Source of the DNA: Patescibacteria group bacterium | GTDB lineage: Bacteria > Patescibacteriota > Minisyncoccia > Phycocordibacterales > BOKC01 | DNA length: 64,000 bases | Direction: 5' to 3' | NCBI GenBank assembly: GCA_016860785.1 | Contig: BOKC01000004.1 | Span: 19,111 to 83,110, forward strand | Shown: positions 49,492 to 58,231 of the stretch, piece after piece | Numbering within the stretch: the stretch's first letter is position 1 | How the letters are laid out: every line of letters begins with the position of its first letter | Made by a program: the position numbers and the translations under genes | Notes under the pieces: model-generated | What the model saw: only the letters and a program-made list of their open reading frames with translations | Database searches by the model: none | Told to the model about the DNA's origin: nothing

Positions 49492-50955
49492 TTAAATTTC
49501 TATAAAGAAGATACTTCTCGGGATTATAAATATTGGGTCACATTGATAGAATTCATCACCGCCGTCAATTGATATTTCAGTCAATTTTGGACCGACGGTC
49601 GTATAAGACAATTCACACTCGTCTTCATCATTACAATCAGCTACATCTATACCATCGCTCCGCCAAACATATTCATATTCCGGCTCAACCCCTTCTGCAG
49701 ATATCGAGGCACTCCAATAAACTGGCATTTCGTCTAAAAAGAAGAATTTCCCGCCGGCTATTCCACCTTCAGCCGAGCAATTTACGACCGGCGGTGGCGG
49801 TTGCGGAGAGGGCACAGAAAATCTCACCGTTGTGTTTTTATCTAATGGAGTTCCGGAAACAATAAATTCGTATTCTCCTTCCTCCACATCACCCCCAACA
49901 CTTATTCGGAGAATAATCTCGCAACTGTCATTTTCCATTGGTACACAAGGATTTTCATCACCACCAACTTTAGAAACAGAGATGCCGTCGTTGGGATTTA
50001 CCGGATACGACAATTCTACGCTTTCTGGTTCCCCACTCTCTAAATCTATAGAAACAGTAACATCTCCTGATCCACCCGCAGGAATTGAAATTTCATAATT
50101 AGGAGACGAAGAGTCTAGAGAATAATCAAACTCGTCCGGCACTGCGTCTGGCAAGCCATACCAAACATTCGGCCAATCACCCGTCGTATCGCCAAAATAA
50201 ATCCAACCGACAACCGGCCCACCCCAAGCAACACCAAGTAATTTACCGAGCTCCGCATTATAAGTTACTCCGCCGTTACCATTACTTTGCGGGGATGGAT
50301 AATTAGTTCCTGACATTGAAACCCAACCATCCCAGCCGTCATCCGGGTCATCCGTACCAGCTAAAAATCTAGCCCAGCCCTCAACCTTCCCGAAGGACGC
50401 TCCCTGTGAAAGCACAGTTTTGGCATTGGTCGGTTCGGTTCCACCACCATCGGGAAAACCAGACAAACCGCCAAATTGTAGCCAGCCAACATTGGGAGAC
50501 CAAGCGGCGCCGGTCATAAGGCCTGTCTCATTATTTACTTGGACAGAATACGAAACCCCCGGTGGGCAGTCCTCCGCTCCTTCCGACAAATCCACCTCGC
50601 AAGAATTGAAACTTATCCAGCCGATATTAGAAGACCAAGCGGCGCCATAAAGTTTTGTAAAAGTTGGAACCCCACCACCAATCTGGGCATTGGCAGAATT
50701 TAGACCGACAGAAAATAGAATAGAAAAAATAACGGGAAAAGCAAAATAAACAAAAACTCTTCCTTTTATTAGCGACGTAGAGCGAGAGAAATGGGAAAGC
50801 AAAGCTTTCACATTTCCGAGCCGACTTCGTCTGGCCAAAGGCCGAGGAGCTAATATGGGTTCAATACTGCGCGGCTCTGTCACGCGAATGGACGAGTAAA
50901 GCGGGTTCTGACAATACCCTGTGGCTTTGCCCCGGGGAGCCTTTATTATTCTCAT
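49492..50955 (-). CDS. Secreted surface protein with GWISF-type repeats; N-terminus interrupted by dispersed repeat
   Basis: 487 residues from the ATG at 50955. After MRIIK, about 55 residues come from dispersed repeat copy B, and only then follows the hydrophobic signal (VFVYFAFPVIFSILFSVGL...SANA). The exported part has three or four repeats of the type AAWSSNIGWISFN / AAWSPNVGWLQFG / VAWGGPVVGWIYFG, then a beta-sandwich-like domain (SGDVTVSIDLESGEPESVEL) and a C-terminal Cys-containing domain. Such GWISF repeats are frequent in surface proteins of this group, from memory. It may be poorly secreted if the insertion blocks the signal. Confidence 0.7.
   Translation of the reverse strand: MRIIKAPRGKATGYCQNPLYSSIRVTEPRSIEPILAPRPLARRSRLGNVKALLSHFSRSTSLIKGRVFVYFAFPVIFSILFSVGLNSANAQIGGGVPTFTKLYGAAWSSNIGWISFNSCEVDLSEGAEDCPPGVSYSVQVNNETGLMTGAAWSPNVGWLQFGGLSGFPDGGGTEPTNAKTVLSQGASFGKVEGWARFLAGTDDPDDGWDGWVSMSGTNYPSPQSNGNGGVTYNAELGKLLGVAWGGPVVGWIYFGDTTGDWPNVWYGLPDAVPDEFDYSLDSSSPNYEISIPAGGSGDVTVSIDLESGEPESVELSYPVNPNDGISVSKVGGDENPCVPMENDSCEIILRISVGGDVEEGEYEFIVSGTPLDKNTTVRFSVPSPQPPPPVVNCSAEGGIAGGKFFFLDEMPVYWSASISAEGVEPEYEYVWRSDGIDVADCNDEDECELSYTTVGPKLTEISIDGGDEFYQCDPIFIIPRSIFFIEI
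50764..50948 (-). repeat. Dispersed repeat, copy B (about 185 bp)
   Basis: Same element as 4471-4675, in the same orientation and in the same reading frame relative to its host gene, with a 21-nt internal deletion. Flanks on the minus strand are GAATAATAAAGG and GCTAATAAAAGG, which may be a short target duplication. Confidence 0.88.
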
Positions 50956-50992
50956 CAAAATAAATTTAACACTAAATATCAAAAAAAGGAAG

Positions 50993-51033
50993 ATACGAAA
51001 CAACCCCGCCTAAAGGCAGGGTTGTTTCGTATT
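50993..51033 (-). terminator. Terminator of the dockerin/PG-binding gene
   Basis: Long stem ATACGAAACAACCC / GGGTTGTTTCGTAT with inner GCCT / AGGC. On the minus strand it is followed by CTTCCTTTTTTT. Confidence 0.9.
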
Positions 51034-51056
51034 TTTAGTCAAGCAAGTTTCGGTAT

Positions 51057-51836
51057 TTATCTTACAGAACACTCTTTCCAGAGATCAAGGAAGGTTTGAA
51101 AATCTTCTTGCTCAACAGATCCATTGCCATTCATATCAGCCGAGATGTCTCTCAAAGTCCAAGCGTTTAGATAAGAGGTTAAGTCCCTAGTATCAATTAC
51201 GTTGTCCTTGTTGAAGTCAGATGAAGAACATTTGTCTAGATTTGGTGCAGGACAGCCCTGATTCCAAACTCTGGCAAACATCCCAAAATCTAGGTGATCT
51301 ACAACGTTATCTCTGTTTATGTCAGCCGAGATGTCTTTAGCAGACCAGGCGTTCAAGAAAGCCAGTAAATCTCTTGTATCAACGAGGCCGTCATTATTCC
51401 AATCAGCAAGACAGCGTGTACCAACAAGACTTTCGGCAGAAACTCTAGCTGGGTTGGCAGTTTTCATCAAAGCGCCAAGAGTCACACTATCAGCAATTCC
51501 TGAAACAGGAATACTTCTGGCAATCTGAAATTTTCTAACCGCTTCTTCGGTTATTGAACCAAAGAAACCAGTTTCAGAAACTTCAGCTGGGAAATAACCC
51601 AAGCGTTTAAGATTGACTTGCAACTGTCTGACATTTTCGTTGTCTGAACCGACTCTAAGAATATTGCCGAATTGCAAACTTACCGGCATTACTGAAATCG
51701 GCTCAATCGATTTTGCCCTGTCATTAACTCCCGTATCATTGTCTGATTGGGCAAAAACCACACCAGACACGACGAAAGCCAAGACAAAAACCAAAACCAC
51801 AGAAAAACTGACTCTAATAAATTTTGAATTTTTCAT
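51057..51836 (-). CDS. Secreted protein with peptidoglycan-binding domain and two dockerin-like repeats
   Basis: 259 residues: signal peptide (cleaved near VVFAQ), a PG_binding_1 domain (about 60-115: GSDNENVRQLQVNLKRLGYF, GFFGSITEEAVRKFQ), then two dockerin type I-like modules, each with two EF-hand-type loops (DWNNDGLVDTRDLLAFLNAW + DINRDNVVDHLDFGMF; DFNKDNVIDTRDLTSYLNAW + DMNGNGSVEQEDFQTF). It would bind the cell wall and calcium. No cohesin is visible in the window. It is monocistronic, with its own terminator. Confidence 0.88.
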   Translation of the reverse strand: MKNSKFIRVSFSVVLVFVLAFVVSGVVFAQSDNDTGVNDRAKSIEPISVMPVSLQFGNILRVGSDNENVRQLQVNLKRLGYFPAEVSETGFFGSITEEAVRKFQIARSIPVSGIADSVTLGALMKTANPARVSAESLVGTRCLADWNNDGLVDTRDLLAFLNAWSAKDISADINRDNVVDHLDFGMFARVWNQGCPAPNLDKCSSSDFNKDNVIDTRDLTSYLNAWTLRDISADMNGNGSVEQEDFQTFLDLWKECSVR

Positions 51837-52017
51837 AATTAACTTTGTTTATAAAGTAAAATCTAAAGTAATCTTTCGTTTCGACCACCAATGAAGACGT
51901 TCTATTACGCTGATTCTTACACCCCAAATTTGACTAATAAATTGCAAAAGAGTAAAATAAGGACACTTGAAGTTCGCCCTCCGGCGGACTTAATTTTTAG
52001 AAAAATAAATAAAATAA

Positions 52018-53196
52018 ATGTTTGACCTAAAAGTAATAAATTCAGTTTTAGAACAGCTTGAAGAAGAAAGGGGTGTGCCGAAAGAAAAGGCCTTTGAAGC
52101 CATAGAGTCGGCTTTGGCCACGGCCTATAAAAAAGAATACGGCGAACGAGGTCAAATTATCAAAGCCCAGTTTGATCCGCAAACCGGCCAAGCCCAATTT
52201 TTCCAAGTAAAGATAGTTGTGGATGAAAATACCGCAGTTGCCGACAAGGAAGCATTAGAGGAAATCAAAGCTGAACAACAAGACGAAAAAGAACCAGTTA
52301 AAGAATTATTCAATCCGGAACACCATATTTGGATTGAGGACGCCAAAAAAGTTAAGAAGGACACGCAAGTCGGCGAAGAATTGGTCTTTCCTCTTGAATC
52401 TAAGGGGGATTTCGGCAGAATCGCTTCACAGACAGCTAAACAAGTCATAATCCAAAAAATCAGAGAGGCCGAAAAAGTGGCGGTTCTTAAAGAATACGGT
52501 GCACAAGAAGGGGAAATCGTCAGTGGAACGGTTCAGAGAATTGAGAGAGGAAATATATTCATAGATGTTGGTAAAGCAACTGGAATTTTATCTTTTGAAG
52601 ACCAAATACCAGGAGAAAGATTTTCACAGGGAGAAAGAGTCAGGGCGTATCTCTACAAAGTAGAAGAAAGTGCTAGAGGTATTTTTCTACGACTCTCCAG
52701 AACAAACCCGAAGTTTTTGGAAAAACTTTTTGAAGCTGAAGTGCCGGAAATCAGCGCTGAAACAGTAGTGGTCAAGACAGTCGCCCGAGAAGCCGGTTCG
52801 CGCTCAAAAATCGCAGTCGCCTCAATTGACGAACACATAGATCCAGTCGGTTCGATGGTCGGCCAGCGCGGAGTCAGAGTTTCCACAGTAATGTCCGAGC
52901 TTGGCGGAGAAAAGATTGATATAATAGAGTGGTCTGAAGATCCGAAAAAATTTGTTGAAGATTCCCTGTCGCCTGCTAAAGTCATGGAAGTTGAGATAGA
53001 TGAGAAAGAAAACAAAGCGATAGCGTTTGTTACGGAAGACCAACAGTCACTTGCAATTGGCCGTGGCGGACAAAATGTCCGACTGGCCGCCAAATTAACC
53101 GGCTGGAAAATAGATGTCAGATCTGCCAAAGGCGAAAATCTGGCGGAAGCGGATGCAACGGGAGAAACAGAGATCAAAGAAAACCTTACAGAATAA
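52018..53196 (+). CDS. nusA: Transcription termination/antitermination factor NusA
   Basis: 392 residues. N-terminal RNA polymerase-binding domain (about 1-140, with an acidic insertion EEIKAEQQDEKEP), S1 domain (about 165-240: EGEIVSGTVQRIERGNIFIDVGKATGIL), and two KH domains with GSMVGQRGVRV and AIGRGGQNVRLAAKLTGWKIDV. It ends in an acidic tail. The 181 nt upstream have a GTTCGCCctccGGCGGAC hairpin and no gene. Confidence 0.96.
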   Translation: MFDLKVINSVLEQLEEERGVPKEKAFEAIESALATAYKKEYGERGQIIKAQFDPQTGQAQFFQVKIVVDENTAVADKEALEEIKAEQQDEKEPVKELFNPEHHIWIEDAKKVKKDTQVGEELVFPLESKGDFGRIASQTAKQVIIQKIREAEKVAVLKEYGAQEGEIVSGTVQRIERGNIFIDVGKATGILSFEDQIPGERFSQGERVRAYLYKVEESARGIFLRLSRTNPKFLEKLFEAEVPEISAETVVVKTVAREAGSRSKIAVASIDEHIDPVGSMVGQRGVRVSTVMSELGGEKIDIIEWSEDPKKFVEDSLSPAKVMEVEIDEKENKAIAFVTEDQQSLAIGRGGQNVRLAAKLTGWKIDVRSAKGENLAEADATGETEIKENLTE

Positions 53197-53220
53197 TAAA
53201 AATATAAATACGGAATAATT

Positions 53221-53745
53221 ATGAATCTTCTCCACGACATAGACCCAGGGACAGCGGAAAAAATGAATGTGATTATTGAAATTCCGCGTGGCTCAAAAAA
53301 TAAATACGAAATTGATAAAAAAACCGGCTTAATCGCTCTGGATCGGACAATGCACACCGCTCAAGACTATCCGATGGACTACGGCTTTGTTCCACAAACA
53401 CTCTGGGATGACGGCGACGCCTTGGACGTCATAGTTTTAACCACTTTTCCGCTCTTGCCTTCTGTTTTAGTCCGAGCAAGACCAGTGGCAATTTTAAATA
53501 TGAAAGACAGCGGGGATAGCGATGATAAAATTATTGCCGTTCCGGTTGATGACCCGCGTTTTTCCGAAATACACGATTTGGCAGACATAAACAAGCACAC
53601 TCTAAAAGAAATCGAGCATTTCTTTTCAACTTACAAAAAACTGCAAAACAAAGAAGTTGTGATTCTTGGATTTAAAGGCAAAGACGAAGCGCAAAAAGCA
53701 TTTTTACGCTCGGTTGAAATGTATAAATCAGAAGACCGGAAGTAA
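53221..53745 (+). CDS. ppa: Inorganic pyrophosphatase, family I
   Basis: 174 residues. Hydrolyses pyrophosphate and so pulls biosynthetic reactions forward. IEIPRGSKNKYEIDKKTG, YPMDYGFVPQT, the metal-binding DGDALDVIVLT, and the DDKIIAVP / DINKHTLKEIEHFFSTYK end are typical. It starts 24 nt after nusA and is probably co-transcribed. Confidence 0.96.
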   Translation: MNLLHDIDPGTAEKMNVIIEIPRGSKNKYEIDKKTGLIALDRTMHTAQDYPMDYGFVPQTLWDDGDALDVIVLTTFPLLPSVLVRARPVAILNMKDSGDSDDKIIAVPVDDPRFSEIHDLADINKHTLKEIEHFFSTYKKLQNKEVVILGFKGKDEAQKAFLRSVEMYKSEDRK

Positions 53746-53824
53746 GAAAACTTAGATATTTACGTCTTTGTAATAAGTAACGAGTTTTTTATAAGTTTAA
53801 ATTTATTATTTTAACAAAAACCAT

Positions 53825-54850
53825 ATGAAAAAAAATTTCATTTTTGTTTTGTCTTTGGGGCTGATTTTTTCAGCGCCAGCCGTTTATGCTGAAGTTGAGC
53901 AAGAAGCGCCTTCCCACAGGATAAACGAAGAAATCAATAGAACTTTGGGGAATATTATTCCAGTTCCAGAAGAAAATGAGCGAGGAGTTAATCCAGTTAT
54001 CCGCGATTCCAGAATGAACCCGGCATCAGTTTCGCCAATCAGAAGCGGAGCAATGCCTGGTCGGGCAAGCTTAACTCAAATTGCCTCTTTGGTACCGCCA
54101 GAAGACAGAATCTTTGGCGACCTTAATGGCGACGGTCACGTTGATTTCACAGACTTCAAAATATTAGTCGAATCGTTCGGACCTTGTCCTGCGGTTAGCA
54201 CAAGTTGCCCAGCCGACTTAAATAACGACAGAACAGTCAACACGCTTGATGCCCTACTCCTTTTAAACAACTTCACTAGATATCAAGAAGATCTTCCTAG
54301 AATTTCTGGAGTTTTGGAAAAGTGTCAAACAGTCAGAGCATCAGAGCTTCAGAGAAGGTGTTTGGCGGTCTCAATGCAAGAAGAGGAGGTTAGCTTGAGA
54401 AGCAAGAATGTCTCTCCAGCTCTAGTTGAAAGAGCTGTCAGCAGAACAGAACTAGCTGGAACAATGAGCCCAGAGCAGATTGAAAGAGGTGTTGAAATAC
54501 GCGTCAGAAATTACCTAAAATACATGAGTAACATGCTGACCAGAATGACTGCCGCAATAGAGAGATTAAATAATCTGGCAGACAGAATTGAATCAAGAAT
54601 CGAAAAAAGTGAAGCTGAAGGCCAAGACCTAACCCAAGCTAAAAATCTTTTGGCCGAAGCCAGGACAAAAATTGAAGACGCTAGCGCCAAATTAACGACA
54701 GTATCCCAAAACTACCAAGAAATCTTGACAGGAGAAAACCTGACGGAAGAATTTGCTAGAATTAGAGAACTTGTCCACAACTTGAGAAACACAATACAAG
54801 AAGCTCATCAGGCGCTTGTGGAGGTTGTCATAAGTATGAGGTCACAATAA
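53825..54850 (+). CDS. Secreted protein with dockerin-like repeat and long coiled coil
   Basis: 341 residues: signal peptide ending near SAPAVYAE; a linker; one dockerin-like module (about 97-155) with FGDLNGDGHVDFTDFKIL and ADLNNDRTVNTLDALLLLNNF; and an alpha-helical C-terminal half rich in Glu, Arg and Leu (MLTRMTAAIERLNNLADRIESRIEK) likely to be a coiled coil. The helical part resembles those of other secreted proteins in this phylum; no function known. Second calcium-type protein of the window. Confidence 0.78.
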   Translation: MKKNFIFVLSLGLIFSAPAVYAEVEQEAPSHRINEEINRTLGNIIPVPEENERGVNPVIRDSRMNPASVSPIRSGAMPGRASLTQIASLVPPEDRIFGDLNGDGHVDFTDFKILVESFGPCPAVSTSCPADLNNDRTVNTLDALLLLNNFTRYQEDLPRISGVLEKCQTVRASELQRRCLAVSMQEEEVSLRSKNVSPALVERAVSRTELAGTMSPEQIERGVEIRVRNYLKYMSNMLTRMTAAIERLNNLADRIESRIEKSEAEGQDLTQAKNLLAEARTKIEDASAKLTTVSQNYQEILTGENLTEEFARIRELVHNLRNTIQEAHQALVEVVISMRSQ

Positions 54851-54873
54851 AATTAAAAAGTTAAAAAAATTTT

Positions 54874-55197
54874 ATGGATAATTTTGAAAACAACCAAAAC
54901 CCAAACTCTCAAACATCATCTGGAGACTCCAAATCTTGGGGCCCAACAATCGGCCTTGTTATCATCCTAGCTTTGATAATTGTCGGCAGTTTGTACTTCT
55001 TTATCAACGATGAAAGTCCAATCGGCCCATCGGCCAATGAGCCATCGGTTGCTGATATAGAAAACGAATTGGGAGACTTTAGAAGTTTGGACGATTCAGA
55101 CGAGTTGGCATCGATAGAAGCTGACCTCGAAAAAACAGACCTTAGCAATCTGGACGCCGAGCTAGAAGCCGCGGCAAGAGAAATCGAGGAAATCTAA
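54874..55197 (+). CDS. Small acidic single-pass membrane protein
   Basis: 107 residues. Polar N-terminus rich in Asn and Ser, one helix (about 25-44), and a strongly acidic tail with a heptad-like series (ENELGDFRSLDDSDELASIE, EADLEKTDLSNLDAELEAA). It follows the dockerin/coiled-coil gene by 23 nt. The acidic helix may form a complex with a partner; none is identified. Confidence 0.65.
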   Translation: MDNFENNQNPNSQTSSGDSKSWGPTIGLVIILALIIVGSLYFFINDESPIGPSANEPSVADIENELGDFRSLDDSDELASIEADLEKTDLSNLDAELEAAAREIEEI

Positions 55198-55225
55198 CAA
55201 CAAAACTCTATACTCTATTCTGAAA

Positions 55226-55260
55226 CAAAAAATCCCGCGCTTCTGCGGGATTTTTTGTTT
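55226..55260 (+). terminator. Terminator before tig
   Basis: AAAAAATCCCGC / GCGGGATTTTTT around GCTTCT. Ends the 53825-55197 unit. Confidence 0.93.
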
Positions 55261-55271
55261 AAACCCCAAAC

Positions 55272-55300
55272 TTGAAAATAAAAAGCAAAAAGTATATAGT
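55272..55300 (+). promoter_or_regulatory. Promoter of tig (leaderless)
   Basis: TTGAAA (55272-55277), 17 bp, TATAGT (55295-55300). The expected initiation site coincides with the ATG at 55307. Confidence 0.62.
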
Positions 55301-55306
55301 GCCTGG

Positions 55307-56323
55307 ATGATGACAAACAAAAATTACAAATTGGAAATAAAAAAACTCGGGAACGCCGAGATAGAAATTGACTTGCAAATTTCAGCAGAAAAACTAGCGG
55401 AACAGAGAAAAAAGATTGTAAAAAGATACAAAGAAAACTTGGAGCTCCCCGGTTTTCGTAAAGGAAACGCGCCGGAAAAAATGATTATTGAAAAAGTCGG
55501 CGAAGCTCGGATTCTCGAAGACGCCGCTGAAGAAGCTATTAAAGAAATTTATCCGCAAATTTTGTTGGAACACAAAATTGAAGCTATAGGTCGGCCGGAA
55601 GTTACCATTACAAAACTGGCTTTAGGCAACGAGCTTGGTGTAAAAATTAAAACCTCAATAGTGCCGGAAGTTAAATTAGCTGACTACAAAAAAATCGCTT
55701 CGGAAGACAAAAATCCGATTGAGGAGGATCCTGAAGTTGGTGATGACGAAGTTGAAAAGGTAATAGATTCAGTCAGACAGGCCCGAAAACAGGAAGATGG
55801 GAAATTGCCGGAATTGGATCAAGATTTCGTAAAAGAGCTTGGAAATTTCACAGATTTAGAAGACTTAAAACAAAAGATCAAGCAAAATTTAAAAGAAGAA
55901 AAGAAGCACCAACAAAAAAACAAAAAAAGGACGGCGATTCTGGAAAAAATAATAAAAGATTCAGAAATTGAATTACCGGAAATTCTAGTAAGAGGAGAGT
56001 TGGAAAAGATGTTGGCGCAATTTAAAGAAGAGATAGAAGTCGCCGGTATGTCATTTAAAGATTATTTGGAAAAAACCAAGGCCGATGAAGAGAAAATAAG
56101 GCGAGATTGGCGTCCACAGGCAGAAAAAAGGGCTCAAAGCCAGTTGGTTCTGAACAAAATAGCCGCTGTGGAAAAAATTACCGCTGACCCGAAAATCTTG
56201 GAGCAAGAAGTTGAAAAGGTTATTAAAGAATACCCGGGTGCTGATAGAAATCGAGCTGAAATCTTTGTAGAAACAATTCTTGTAAACACAGCGGTTCTGG
56301 AGTTCTTGGAGAATCAGCAGTAA
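55307..56323 (+). CDS. tig: Trigger factor-like chaperone lacking the isomerase domain
   Basis: 338 residues against about 430 in classical trigger factor. The N-terminal ribosome-binding domain is present with LPGFRKGNAPEKMI, the loop that docks on L23. The FKBP-type peptidyl-prolyl isomerase domain that should follow is missing; the chain passes through an acidic linker (DKNPIEEDPEVGDDEV) to the C-terminal chaperone arms (DFVKELGNFTDLEDLKQKIK, ELPEILVRGELEKML). It should still hold nascent chains at the tunnel exit. Confidence 0.9.
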   Translation: MMTNKNYKLEIKKLGNAEIEIDLQISAEKLAEQRKKIVKRYKENLELPGFRKGNAPEKMIIEKVGEARILEDAAEEAIKEIYPQILLEHKIEAIGRPEVTITKLALGNELGVKIKTSIVPEVKLADYKKIASEDKNPIEEDPEVGDDEVEKVIDSVRQARKQEDGKLPELDQDFVKELGNFTDLEDLKQKIKQNLKEEKKHQQKNKKRTAILEKIIKDSEIELPEILVRGELEKMLAQFKEEIEVAGMSFKDYLEKTKADEEKIRRDWRPQAEKRAQSQLVLNKIAAVEKITADPKILEQEVEKVIKEYPGADRNRAEIFVETILVNTAVLEFLENQQ

Positions 56324-56380
56324 AATAAAAAAGGAATATTGCCAAAAATTAAAATTTAAAAATGGCGATTTGTCTTTTTT

Positions 56381-56878
56381 ATGGAAACAAACAAAAAACT
56401 GGGATTTACTCTAATTGAAGTTCTAATAGTCATTGGGATTCTGGCCATTTTGGCTGGCATAGTTTTAGTTGCTATTAATCCGGGGCATCAGTTTGCTCAA
56501 GCCCGCGACACGCAGAGGGCTAGCGCAATCCACGCTATTTTAAATGCTGTCGGCCAAAATATGGCTGAAAATAGAGGCATCTTTACCTGCAACGGAGTAG
56601 AAAAAGAAATTCCAAAAAGTCTGGATGACAATGGCTTGCCAACCACAGTTATAAAATCCGGAAGCTCGCAAGGAGAAATTGATCTGTATGATTGCTTAGT
56701 GCCAAAATATATTGCCGAAATGCCAATTGACCCAAAAGACGGGCACCTAAAAGACAAAACTGATTACAATACCGGCTACTATATCGGCAAGACGGGCGCC
56801 GAGGAAGGAAATAGAACAATTATTTATGCCCCATCAGCTGAAATTGACGAGAACATTCCAATGAAAGTTGTAAGATAG
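56381..56878 (+). CDS. Type IV major-pilin-like protein
   Basis: 165 residues: short leader, cleavage site KKLGFTLIEVLIVIGILAILA (Glu +5), then NPGHQFAQARDTQR and a globular domain with two cysteines (FTCNGVEK, YDCLVP) that can form the pilin disulfide loop. It lies apart from the pil operon at 41961-48433. Its stop codon abuts that of the converging M23 gene. Confidence 0.9.
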   Translation: METNKKLGFTLIEVLIVIGILAILAGIVLVAINPGHQFAQARDTQRASAIHAILNAVGQNMAENRGIFTCNGVEKEIPKSLDDNGLPTTVIKSGSSQGEIDLYDCLVPKYIAEMPIDPKDGHLKDKTDYNTGYYIGKTGAEEGNRTIIYAPSAEIDENIPMKVVR

Positions 56879-58231
56879 CTACTTTTTGGGAAATATAAAT
56901 TGTTTCCAAAAAGGATCCTCAATTAACCAGGAGCTGAATTCCACATTATTTGAGACTCTGTCGCCTTGGCCGTTTGGATTGTTTTGCGGATGATACGGCC
57001 CCGAAGCGTCTCCCCACCAGTTTGAAGTGGCGGTCGTTGTCCCGGTGCCGGTGTGATATATGCCGTAGGAGGTATTCTCTTTAATTGAGCTTTGAGTGAC
57101 GGAAACATTACCGCTAGTCCGCCGGTAGATCCCATAATTGTTCTTCTCAATCAAAGAGTCGGCAAGAGTAAGTTGTCCGCCGTCCACCAAAAGACCGCCA
57201 GGATTTATGTAGCAGTAGGTGCAAGTGTAGCCGCCGTAGCGCAAGACGGCGTGGGAAAGATCGGCTGAACCATTCTCAAAGACAGTGATTTGCCGCCAAT
57301 CCTTGGGAGCCGGCGATGAATTGTTGCCATCTCCGTTTGAATCACCGCCGACCGTATCGTCTTTGTATGAGGTGAAGTGGATTTTGTTTTGTTGGGTTCC
57401 TTGGGCGTAGAGGTTTCCGTAGATGTTGAAGTGGGAGGAGGTGTTTTGAAATTTGACGATTACTCCGGGCTCTAAAGTTAAAGTTACATTTTCAACCACT
57501 GTCACCGACCCCTGAATCAAATACACATACCCCGCTTCCCATGTTGTGTCTTCAGATATTGTCCCGGAAACATTTATTACCGGAAGTGGATCATCTCCGC
57601 CTCCACCAGGTGGAACCGGCGGACATTCGGTCCACCAGAAAACACCTGGATTTTGAAGGTCAATGCCACAATCTATAAAATTTGGATAACCAGGATAATA
57701 TGTGTAATATTTTTTAATCCCATAAGGATCAAGTTTAGTACCAAACTGCCCTATTCCGTCCTTTGACCATTCAAGATGTAGATGAACTGTTCCCGGTGGA
57801 TCGGTGAACCCGGTAGCACCAGCAATACCTATTAAATCACCTTCATTAACTGCCGTTGGTGTATAAGCGGGTAAGGGTGAGCTTTCTAGATGAGCGTAAA
57901 CAGTATAATAAGAGGGTGAGCCGGTTTGATGGTCAATAACAACATAATTACCCCACGTTGGACTACCATTTGGTCTATACTCAGCTACTCCTCCCGCCGC
58001 AGCGAGAATTTCAAACTCTTGCCAATTTCCTGACTGTCCTTTGAAATAATCTATTCCTTTATGCTCATCTGTTTCCTGTTCATCATAGTACCATCCATGC
58101 TTGAGAAAAACTTCAAGATCAGTAAAAGGTAGATATAATATTCTTGGGTTGGCAAAAACAGATAAAACTACAGCAAAGAAAATGAGTGTTCCAAAAATTA
58201 TGCTTAATATCTTAGTGGTTTTCATAAGCAA
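56879..58231 (-). CDS. Secreted M23-type peptidase domain fused to a beta-helix domain
   Basis: 450 residues: an N-terminal signal anchor (about 5-27); an M23/LytM domain with HKGID (His57, Asp61), YAHL (His114) and HLHLEW (His150, His152), i.e. all zinc and catalytic positions; then a Pro/Gly linker, and a right-handed parallel beta-helix (SGTISEDTTWEAGYVYLIQGSVTV onward, with NNYGIYRRTSGNVSV, ENTSYGIYHTG). M23 enzymes cut peptide cross-links of peptidoglycan. The beta-helix may bind glycan. It overlaps the upstream gene by 20 nt. Confidence 0.85.
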   Translation of the reverse strand: MLMKTTKILSIIFGTLIFFAVVLSVFANPRILYLPFTDLEVFLKHGWYYDEQETDEHKGIDYFKGQSGNWQEFEILAAAGGVAEYRPNGSPTWGNYVVIDHQTGSPSYYTVYAHLESSPLPAYTPTAVNEGDLIGIAGATGFTDPPGTVHLHLEWSKDGIGQFGTKLDPYGIKKYYTYYPGYPNFIDCGIDLQNPGVFWWTECPPVPPGGGGDDPLPVINVSGTISEDTTWEAGYVYLIQGSVTVVENVTLTLEPGVIVKFQNTSSHFNIYGNLYAQGTQQNKIHFTSYKDDTVGGDSNGDGNNSSPAPKDWRQITVFENGSADLSHAVLRYGGYTCTYCYINPGGLLVDGGQLTLADSLIEKNNYGIYRRTSGNVSVTQSSIKENTSYGIYHTGTGTTTATSNWWGDASGPYHPQNNPNGQGDRVSNNVEFSSWLIEDPFWKQFIFPKK

